A DNA stretch of 64,000 bases. It comes from Bacteroidota bacterium (GTDB lineage Bacteria; Bacteroidota; Bacteroidia; Bacteroidales; VadinHA17). The notes under the pieces were generated by a model. The model saw nothing but the letters and a program-made list of their open reading frames with translations. It did not search any database and was not told the DNA's origin. Both the position numbers and the translations under genes were made by a program. The first letter of the stretch is position 1, and every line of letters begins with the position of its first letter. Positions 16,484-25,800 of this stretch are shown in pieces. The stretch spans positions 1 through 64,000 of the forward strand of contig JADFQJ010000011.1 of NCBI GenBank assembly GCA_022561875.1, read 5' to 3'.

Positions 16484-16906
16484 ATGAAAGGAAATATTAT
16501 TACGCTCTCAATTATTAAACCATATGCTGTAAAAAGGGGATTTATCGGACCTATTATAGCTATTATCAACGAAGCAGGTTTCAAAATATCCGCAATTAAA
16601 TCAGTGAAACTAACTATAGAACAGGCCGAAGAATTCTACATTATACATAATAGCAAACCATTTTATAATGATCTGGTTGAATTCATGTCGTCAGGACCTA
16701 TTGTCGTTATGATACTTACAAAGGAAAATGCTATCGAAGATTTCAGGGAGCTTATTGGCAGCACCGATCCGGCAGAAGCAAAAGAGGGAACAATAAGGAA
16801 AAAATATGCCGATTCACTCCAGAAAAATGCTATTCACGGATCAGACAGCGATGAAAATGCAATAATTGAAAGTGATTTCTTTTTTGCTAAAAAAGACAGG
16901 TTTTAA
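16484..16906 (+). CDS. ndk: Nucleoside diphosphate kinase
   Basis: A 140-aa protein, normal Ndk length. It has the N-terminal TLSIIKPYAVKRGFIGPII, the GPIVVMIL strand, the IGSTDPAEAKEGTIRKKYA segment and the phospho-acceptor histidine in NAIHGSDSDENA. It transfers gamma-phosphate from ATP to NDPs by a phosphohistidine intermediate and balances nucleotide pools. It stands alone on the plus strand. The leader contains two strong hairpins, which is unusual for this gene. Confidence 0.95.
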   Translation: MKGNIITLSIIKPYAVKRGFIGPIIAIINEAGFKISAIKSVKLTIEQAEEFYIIHNSKPFYNDLVEFMSSGPIVVMILTKENAIEDFRELIGSTDPAEAKEGTIRKKYADSLQKNAIHGSDSDENAIIESDFFFAKKDRF

Positions 16907-17085
16907 TTTACTCCCTCCGGTCGTGTCATTAACTCGCTGGTGCCCGTGTCAGGTGCTTCGGCTGCGCTTCAGCGTCATTCGTTCGCTGTCATAACCTAAT
17001 GACTACCCAACTCGCAGGCTCACCCTCTTCTCCTTTTCTCCTTTTCTCCCCCTCTCTCCCTCTCCCTGTCTCCCTGTCTCTTCTT
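16907..17085. repeat. Spacer with dispersed GC-rich repeat (copy 1) and pyrimidine tract
   Basis: At 16945-16988 CGTGTCAGGTGCTTCGGCTG and the following TCAGCGTCATTC word match 18858-18900 almost exactly. The rest is a CT-rich degenerate tract (TCTCCCTG units) reaching the stop of the DUF721 gene. Confidence 0.65.
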
Positions 17086-17376
17086 CTACTTCAACACGAT
17101 CTCTTTAATAATCTCCTCACCTGCATTGCTGTTAATTCTTTCAATAATAACTTCACGAATCATCAGGAGTTCATTTTTCACAATTGATGAATTCATATAC
17201 AGGTAAAGTTTTCCGTTTTTGATATATATCCTGTTTGTCCGGCGTGAAATGGCTTTTCCTACCAATTCTTCCCAGGAATTAACAACCTTTACTTCTTTTA
17301 ATTTGCCTTCCAGCTGAGTCTCTTTCAGGTAATCCCTTATAACGTCTGCGATTTTTTGAGTATTAACTTTACGCAT
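17086..17376 (-). CDS. DUF721 (DciA-like) protein
   Basis: A 96-aa protein with the DUF721 pattern: IADVIRDYLKE, VNSWEELVGKAISRRT, IKNGKLYLYMNSSIVKNELLM and a closing IKEIVLK. DUF721 includes DciA, the helicase-loading partner of DnaB in bacteria without DnaC. Its place next to recF, and within 15 kb of dnaA, fits a replication role. The function in this lineage is inferred from the family. It is the second gene after recF on the minus strand, with a repeat-rich 192-bp gap between them. Confidence 0.85.
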   Translation of the reverse strand: MRKVNTQKIADVIRDYLKETQLEGKLKEVKVVNSWEELVGKAISRRTNRIYIKNGKLYLYMNSSIVKNELLMIREVIIERINSNAGEEIIKEIVLK

Positions 17377-17568
17377 ATATTCCTAAGTTACTACGTTTTA
17401 TAATAAATAATAATTCCTTAAAATCTTTAATCCTTTTATCTTCCTAATTCTTTTTACTTTACTATAATAGTTATATTTTATACGTTATATGTTTGCACGG
17501 AACTCTTTGCTCTTTGACTCTTAGACATTTCGACTCTTCGACTTCACTCATCTCTCATCTCTCATCTC
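17377..17568. repeat. Spacer with GACTCTT and CTCATCT heptamer arrays
   Basis: GACTCTT-like units at about 17505-17545 run into CTCATCT units from 17548 that continue to about 17612, inside the 3' end of recF. No gene. Confidence 0.7.
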
Positions 17569-18717
17569 TCACCTCTCACCGCTCACCTCTTCTTCCACTC
17601 TTCCTCTCCTCTCTTCTGACAGATCTGTTATTTCCTTATTTATCCTAAACAACCTGAAATCGGCAGATAACTCAGAAAGTATCTTTTCAAGCCGCGACTG
17701 ATGAGTATCTGTAATAAATATTTGTCCGAACTGATTTTCCGAAACCAAATGAATGATCTGCATAACCCGGGAAGCGTCAAACTTATCAAAAATATCATCC
17801 AGCAGGAGAATAGGTTCAAAACCACTTACATCTCTGATAAATTCATATTCAGCAAATTTCAATGCTACAAGATAGGTCTTTTGCTGTCCCTGCGAACCTA
17901 CTCTTTTTATCTGATAGTCGTCAAGCTCAAGAACCAGATCATCTTTATGGATGCCTCTGGTAGTATATTGCAATATCCTGTCTTTATCAAGCGCTTCCCT
18001 GAAAACGTTCCTGAAGTTACCATCATGATGGTGCGAATGGTAAACCAATCCAACCGATTCATTTCCCGAGGCAATTGAATCATAATACTTCTGAAAAACA
18101 GGTACAAGTTTTTCAATGAAATCCATACGCTTTGCATATATCTTCTCCGAAAGAGGTATTAACTGTTCATCCCATAATTCAAGTGATTCCGGCTCAAACC
18201 TGCCTGACCTGGCAAAATCTTTCAATAATTTGTTACGCTGAGCCAACGCTTTGTTATATTGAATAAGATCGTTAAGATAGTTCCGGTCGTATTGTGAAAT
18301 TACAGTGTTGATAAATTTCCGCCTTTCATCACTTCCGCCAACTATCAGATTGGTATCAGCAGGAGAGATCATAACAACCGGCAACAATCCAATATGGTCT
18401 GCCAATCGTTGATACTCTTTCTTGTTTTTTTTGAATTGTTTCTTCCTGTTTCTTTTCGAGCTGCAATAAATATTTTCCTGTGTATCATCTTTGATAAAAG
18501 TACCCTGAATAACAAAAAAATCTTCGTCGTACTTAATATTCTGACTGTCAATTGAATTAAAAAAGCTTTTAGTAAGTGACAAGTAATGAATGGCATCCAG
18601 GATATTGGTCTTCCCTACCCCGTTATTACCGACAAAACAATTGATCCTTGCCGAAAATTCCAGTTCAACCTGGCTGTAGTTCTTGAAATTAATTAGCGAA
18701 ATATTCTGCAGATGCAT
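17569..18717 (-). CDS. recF: DNA replication and repair protein RecF
   Basis: A 382-aa RecF: FVGNNGVGKTNILDAI (Walker A), then SLTKSFF, SPADTNLIVGGSDERRKFI, the signature GSQGQQKTYLVALKFAE and PILLLDDIFDKFD (Walker B), followed by the D-loop/H region ITDTHQSR. RecF loads RecA at gapped DNA with RecO and RecR. The last residues (VEEEVSGER) and the stop codon are encoded by the CTCATCT/CTCACCT heptamer array, so the natural C-terminus has been extended or replaced by repeat DNA. The gene sits in the usual Bacteroidota order DUF721, RecF, TPR. Confidence 0.95.
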   Translation of the reverse strand: MHLQNISLINFKNYSQVELEFSARINCFVGNNGVGKTNILDAIHYLSLTKSFFNSIDSQNIKYDEDFFVIQGTFIKDDTQENIYCSSKRNRKKQFKKNKKEYQRLADHIGLLPVVMISPADTNLIVGGSDERRKFINTVISQYDRNYLNDLIQYNKALAQRNKLLKDFARSGRFEPESLELWDEQLIPLSEKIYAKRMDFIEKLVPVFQKYYDSIASGNESVGLVYHSHHHDGNFRNVFREALDKDRILQYTTRGIHKDDLVLELDDYQIKRVGSQGQQKTYLVALKFAEYEFIRDVSGFEPILLLDDIFDKFDASRVMQIIHLVSENQFGQIFITDTHQSRLEKILSELSADFRLFRINKEITDLSEERRGRVEEEVSGER

Positions 18718-19055
18718 AAAAACAGATTGAATTTTTCCGTTGTATAACTTGTCATTGCAAAGTTAAGAAAATAATGCTCGCCCGCCTGAATTATTCGGGC
18801 AGGCTATCTTTCGCGTTATTCATTTGCTGGCGCTCACTTCATATACTCGCTGCCGTTCGTGTCAGGTGCTTCGGCTGCGCCTCAGCGTCATTCCTTCGCT
18901 TTCGCTCACGTCATTTGTTGTTATTTACTATCGTTATCCTTTAATTCCATAAATCCTCTACTTTTCCATTTTTTTAATCAATAATTTCTGAAAAGAGCAC
19001 AAAAAAAATTACATTTGCGGAGATTTTTTTTGACAGAGGAAACAAAGATACTATT
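18718..19055. other. Divergent spacer between recF and the TPR gene, with GC-rich repeat copy 2
   Basis: Contains CAAAGTTA at 18758-18765 (a minus-strand TAnnTTTG box for recF). The second copy of the CGTGTCAGGTGCTTCGGCTG repeat lies at 18858-18900, and a plus-strand promoter box before the TPR gene. No gene. Confidence 0.6.
18985..19017 (+). promoter_or_regulatory. Candidate promoter of the TPR gene
   Basis: TACATTTG at 19010-19017 matches the TAnnTTTG -7 box. A TTTC sits 21 nt upstream in the -33 position (one mismatch to TTTG). The start codon is 38 nt downstream. Confidence 0.5.
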
Positions 19056-19745
19056 ATGGCAAAAACGAAAAAGTCTCAGGCTCATGACAGGATAGAAGGT
19101 GTTGAAAGCGCATTGAGCCGTACTGAAAGATACATAGAAGATAATCAAAAGCTCCTGACAATTATTATTCTGGCTATAGCTGCAGTTGTTATTGCTTTTA
19201 TTGGATACAAACGTTTTATTCTTTTACCTGCAGAAAAAGAAGCACAGACGCAAATGTTTATGGCAGAGAGATACTTCGAGCTGGATTCCTTTAATCTGGC
19301 TCTTTATGGAGATGGTAATAATCTTGGAATGCTTGATATTATCGACGATTACGGTATTACCAAATCGGCTGAACTTGCTCATTACTATGCCGGTATTTCA
19401 TATCTTCACCTAAGTGAATTTGAACAGGCAATTGAGCAGCTGGGAAAATTCAATTCAAATGACAAAATGATAAACCTGATCGCAACAGGAGCCATTGGCG
19501 ATGCTTATCTTGAACTTGGCAAACCGTCAAAAGCCATTACTTACTACGAGAAGGCTGCAACTACTGAAAATAACGTATTTGTAAACCCAATTTATCTTAT
19601 GAAAGCAGGTCTGGTTTATGAGTCGCAGGAAGAATTTCAAAAAGCATTAGAAACCTACCGGAAAATAAAAGATAATTATCCTGACAGCCAGGAAGCACGT
19701 GAGATTGAAAAATATATTACCAAAGTCAGGCTCATGATAAATTAA
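19056..19745 (+). CDS. Membrane-anchored TPR protein (YfgM-like)
   Basis: A 229-aa protein with a basic cytoplasmic N-terminus (about 33 residues), one transmembrane helix (LLTIIILAIAAVVIAFIGY) and four or five TPR helices, for example ELAHYYAGISYLHLSEFEQAI, GDAYLELGKPSKAITYYEKA and GLVYESQEEFQKALETYRKI. This matches the TPR protein that follows recF in many Bacteroidota and resembles YfgM, a Sec-associated chaperone partner. In relatives the next gene is usually ribH; here it is the giant PLP/P-loop gene, so the conserved order is broken. The exact function is unknown. Confidence 0.88.
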   Translation: MAKTKKSQAHDRIEGVESALSRTERYIEDNQKLLTIIILAIAAVVIAFIGYKRFILLPAEKEAQTQMFMAERYFELDSFNLALYGDGNNLGMLDIIDDYGITKSAELAHYYAGISYLHLSEFEQAIEQLGKFNSNDKMINLIATGAIGDAYLELGKPSKAITYYEKAATTENNVFVNPIYLMKAGLVYESQEEFQKALETYRKIKDNYPDSQEAREIEKYITKVRLMIN

Positions 19746-19858
19746 TCCTGTATTTATGTTTGAAAAATGTTAATAACAATGTGGTACTTAATGTGTTTTT
19801 TGACATGTGATGTTTGTAATTTTGAAATATTTTGCCTTTTTTAAAAACCAGCTTTGTT

Positions 19859-22800
19859 ATGCAATTACCAGGAGAACCAAAAGCCGTACTCAACCAGGAA
19901 GCCAGGAGTTTTGTCGATCTATATGCTCAACTTGGTGAAAGAGCAGAAAACTTTCTTCCCGACCGGGTCTTTGAAAGCCTTACAAATTTTGTGAGATTAT
20001 GTTATGAAGAGCCAGATGATCCTGCCAGGCAGCAGGCTGAGATCCGGAAATACCTGTTGGAACTAAAAGAGGCTATTCCCGGCTACATAGATGTTTCACT
20101 TATGCTGATGCCCCATGAAGACTCAAAAGCATTTGAGTACAGTGCAAGAAGGCAGTTATTCTTTAATACGCTCAATGAACTTATTGATACCGAGCAAGTT
20201 GATGACAAAACTAAAATCCAGTTCAGAAATATTCTTAAAACTCATGATTATTCACTGGGTACACCTCCCATTACAAATGTAACCATCGACTTTCTTTACA
20301 GGATATTGCTGGGCGACAAGGTCAGGGAACTCAGGAAATTTCGTGATCTGATAGGAGTAAGTGGTGATGTCGAGGAAGCACAGTGGAATTATATGCTTGA
20401 TGTAATGGACCAGATGATCAACCAGTCGACCCATTATACCACAAGTGCGGAAAAGGACAATTTTCTGGCCCGCACCGAATCGACGATAAATTTCAAAGGA
20501 CTCAACGGTTTCATACGTACCATTGTTTCGGGCACTGCCGAAACAGCCATCGATCTGCTTACAAAAGAAGTATTCAGCAAAAACAGCGTCAGGGTTCTGG
20601 AATTTTCGACAGCCGAAAAGCTTTATGAAGAGATATATGAAGACGGCACCAGTATTTTCGCTATCAGGATGAGAAATATGAGAAAGAACCCGTTCAACAC
20701 CTTCAGATGGTTTCCTTTGCTGACAAGAATGGTTTTCATTGATGACTCACCTGAGTCCCGGTCAACGAATACATCCCTGATCTTCTGCCTGCATAATGGT
20801 ATTATAAATACACTTAATAAGGTTCATACCAAGAAACTGGGTCCACTTGCCAACAGCCAGCTGAACCTCCGACTTATCCATGATAAGGTTAACTCCCGGA
20901 ATTTGAAATATTTCAGACAAAAGATCGAAGAAAAAATAGTCGAATATGACAAGGAACTCAGGCAGTTGAAAGAGGAACAACTCGCCAATCCCGATGATGT
21001 CGACCAGGATATTATTCTTTATAAATTTGATGAATTTGCCCGCCAGGTAATCAAAGATAAGTACATCCTTTCAAAATTCGGAGCATATATCAACCTGATA
21101 GAAAACACAAGGGACCCTGAAAATCTTAAAATTATCAACCGGGAGATGATAAGGGAATTTGAAGAAAGAACCCTCGCGTATTTTTATTCTGAGAACAAAA
21201 GCCTGCATATAGCAACAGTTGTTGAAGGTGGCGGACGTAACCAGATACGAACATATGGAGAATACCTGCTCCAACGCCCTCTTAAACCCGTAAAGGATTC
21301 AATAATAAACAGGTGCAGAATTATCCTGGATATCGTTCCTGATAATTACCAGAGAACAATACGTAATCATTTCCATAAAAACTTTGGAATAAACCTTTTT
21401 CTTGAGAAGTATAAAGAATATCTCACCAAGGTCGAAAACAGTGCGGATAACCAGGGAAGATTCAGAAACCTGCTGATTGATCTTGGTATTGAGGAAAAGT
21501 ACAATGAAAAAGATACAGCCGGTAAACAGATCATTAACGAATTCATAAGCAACCTGGGAAACCTGGAAAAAACATCTATTTCAGATGATGTTCAAATGAT
21601 TATACGAGATCTGTTGTTTTACAAGAACCGCAGACCAAACCCGTTCATTTTTTTCAACCAGGAAGCTGCCTGGGAATATAAAGACCTGTTTCCGCCCGAT
21701 CGTTTTGACCTGAATCCTTTTGATATTGAAATTGAACTCAATGAAGAGGGTCGGGTTGACTGGGAGCGATTGCTCACAAAGCTTGAACGAATTAAAAGCA
21801 CTTTTCAGTTATTCGATGAAACGGGTAATTTATGGGACCGGTTTTGTGAGAATTCAATCCTTGTTATCAATGACCCGGCAAACCCGTCAGGATTCACCGA
21901 TTTTAATAACATTCACCTGATAAAATTTTTTAAGTTCCTCAATAACAGTAAACTAACCTTATTTCTGGACGAAGCATATAACGATGCTGTGAAAATCGAG
22001 GATCCTGAAGAGCCTAAATGGCGGACTATCTCAAGGTATATCATGAATAATATCGGTTCATTTGCAAGGATAAGTATTGTATCGGCTCTCTCTACAACAA
22101 AAAATCTTGGTGCAACCGGAGATCGTCTCGGCTCCCTGATAGCTACACCCGTCAGAAAAGATGTGATTGATTATGCCAGGGAACAATTCGGAGTTGAAAA
22201 AGGGAACACAAACTCCCTGTTCATTCTGGTTAATATACTGGAAACAGCCCAACTGGCAAAAAAGATAAAAGACAGAATGGACGAAAGTCTTCCAAAAGAC
22301 GCTTCACGGTATAAGATAAAAGATAAGCTGAAAAAGTATATCATGACGGAGATCCGGGATAATATCAATGTCCGTGAAAACGGGTACAAAGGTCGTATAC
22401 GAAATCCATCACTATTCGAAGGAAGTCCGCTTCACCTGTTCCTTCTCGAAGAGCTTGTCTCCCTCGATAAACTCGACGTGCTCGAACTACCCGATGATTT
22501 CAAATATAAAGGTGTTCCGTTTTTCAGCTATTATAAAGAACACCTCGTACGGGAGCTGAATGAATTCAGGGTGAACAAGATATTCCGGCAGGAAGCTAAT
22601 AAAAGACTTGATCTGGTCAAAAAAAAGGCGTTATCAGTTTTATCTGAAAACGAAGAAAACCAAATTGGCATACTCGACTCAGACGGGTCATACCTGTTCA
22701 ACCTTCATCTGAAAGACTTTTTCTCGTACCAGGATCTTGAAAAATTTACAATAAAACTGTCTGGCCAGCGTGGTATTGCTCTTATCCCCTACCAGACAGG

Positions 22801-25800
22801 ATTCTTACGATTCTCTCTGGGTGATTACCTGGAAGGTACAGCAGACAGTTATGATATTTTTATAAAAGAATTTGAAAATGCACTGAGGATCTTTCTGAAG
22901 TACTGGTCAATTTTCTATGAAGCAAAGAATAATCCTTCTAACAAAACAAAACGGACTGAAGATATTCTGGATGAAATATTCAGTGTTCGGAATGATAGTG
23001 AACTGATCGGGAATATCCTTGAAGATTTCTATATCATTCGTGATCTTGACAAAAAGATCAACAACTCGTTAAAAATCAGCGATATAAAAACCCTTTATCA
23101 TGCTTTCCCAAAAGAATGCGGGGTTTCAATAAATTCAATTGGTGATTCGAAGAATACAGTTCTGGAGTTTTATGAAAATGTTGGAAAATGCAGAAATCTG
23201 ACAGAGTTTATCTCATCAAAAGCATTTACAAAAGTATATGAGAACCTTCTTCCTCAGGTTTATCGAAACATTCCACACCTTAAAAAGCTTGATATCAATA
23301 CGGTAATTGCCAAATATGGGAAAACAACCTTACTGAAGTATATTAAAAGCAAGCTTGAATTCCAGCCAGACCGGTATATACTCGATAACCCGGATGAACT
23401 GACTATTATGCAGGAGATACTGATAGAACTGGAAAGGATCCTGTTTTCTGATGCAAAAACCAAAATACTGTCAATTAATGCAAATGAAAATGATATTCCC
23501 GGCGACCTGGCTAAACTGGAAGGTTATAATAGAATACTAAGAAAATACATCCAGGAATTGTTGCTGCATTTTAACCTCCCTTTTGAGCAGCAAGCTATTG
23601 AACCCACATTTGAACAACTTGCTAATTCAACAGCTGTAAAATTTAACGAGATTGTCGGATTATCTGTAAATGACCTTAACCCGGATATTTTCATGAACCT
23701 GTATATCGAGAAAATCGATAATAGATTGCACGACCTAAACCGTGATGAGATGATGAGAAGATATTCCGGTGTTATCCAACAAACAATCCGTAAACAGGTG
23801 CATCATTCGCATCTTACAACGGTTAATAAGATATTGTTTCTTTACCTGCTGCAGAAGGATAATTGCTTTGAAACCAGGGTGATTGAGAAAATAAACCGGT
23901 TCACAGGCCATTCTGATAATACAGAACAGGAAGATATAAGACTAATTAAGGAAGATCTGGTATCACGACTTATTCCGGCGGAGATAACGGCATTGATGGA
24001 TGAAATATTCACACAAAGAAAAATAAAGATAATTCCTGATCACCTGCACAATGAAGTCAGGGAGATAGTCCTGTTTTTTATCAGCCTGGCAAACATGACC
24101 AAAAACAACGAGTATTATAAAAAATATAATCATATACTTATCAGACTGGTTGAAACTGAATTCATGCAACAGAATTCCAGCATTAATGAAATGGTACAAC
24201 ATGGGATTGTCCTTCACAGAGATTTTTCCATAAAAAACAACCCACTTGAAAAATGGAACAAAGGATCGTTATCATGGATCGTGCAATTGATGTCCCGCTG
24301 TGGAGTAATTGCCTGGGAACAACCGGTACAATTACGTACACGCATCGCAACCGATGCCAAGAGAAGGCTATATCCATTCCATAAGGTTGACAGGATTGAG
24401 GAGCCATCCGGGAACAAAAAAATTGGTGATAATTCCAACCGTAATGAATTTATTAAAAAAATGCAGGTCAGACCTTTATCATCATTTTTTATCAAAAGAC
24501 TTGCTCTTTTTGCACAAAATCTTGATGAAGAAGATTACAGGTGTAAAATCGTAAAAACCGGGTTGGTTAAGGAACTCTATATTATTCAAAAATCATATTT
24601 AAAATACCTGGCGGATAATTACCGGTTGATTGGCCCTGGATTTATAGATCTTCGTGATGTTCAAAACTTCATACCCGATGTAATACTTTTTCTCGGGGCT
24701 CCTGAGAAAGTTATTTCATTCCCTGAAATCGGATATTTCGACCTGAAAGGCCCCAATGGTAACATTAAAACTATCGTAACACCACTGAAGAAATCAGTTG
24801 ATTATTTTGGTAACATCAAGAAACCGAGGTTAACCATGGTGAATGAAAAAGTGAAGGAACTTGGCGGCTTACCTGTTCATGGTTCTCTGTTTGCCGTGGA
24901 AGAAGATGACGGTAGTATATTTGTGATCCAGATAAGTGGTGATAGCGGTGTTGGTAAATCTGAAATGCTTGCTGCCATGATGTTGAAATGGATGAAAAAA
25001 GATCTGCCGGGCATCCGCTCAATTAAGATGATTGCCGGGGATATGTTTCATCTGTTCCCTGATGAAGAGGGTAACCTGTATGGGATAGGTACAGAAACGG
25101 GTGATTTCTCGCGTGTAACGGATTTTGATCCTGATTTTATTAAATATTATAATTCCCTTTTCGAAAGCAGTGCAGACAGTAATGTGAATGATCTGAACTC
25201 CAGAAGCACTATCAGTGGTTTATGTGATATCAATATGCCTTTTAAAATTGATATCATGCTCACAGCCTACAACTTTGCCAAAGAAGAAGCAGGTTTGAAA
25301 CGATATGCCAACCCTGAAAACTTTTTTCTCTATCGTGATTCACATGGCGAAAGGAAAGAAAAAGCAACAAGCTCAGACAATCCGCATATTCAGCGTACTC
25401 TGCTCAGGTATACTGGCGACAAGAATATTGTTGAAGTAATCGACCGGTATGGCAACCATCTTGATGATATTCTTACATGGGAAAAAGATGAATTTACCGG
25501 AATACATTACCTGTCATCCTCATACAAGATGATGGATAAGATTGATATTGAAGATGTTGTTAACAAGATATTTATTAAAAAATATTTTAACCGGAATAAC
25601 AAGGAATTCCTGATCAATAAAGTCAGGTTTGATATAATTGAGAACAGGTTCATTATAGATGCAAAATGCACAGATGGTGAAAGTAAGATTTCGTTCCCTG
25701 TTGACAGGGATTTCTTTGGCACCATGTTTAATACTCTGGCCAGTACTCCGGCAGGAAACCCATTCATTGCTGAGCCGGGAGAAAGTGAAGCTAAGAAAAA

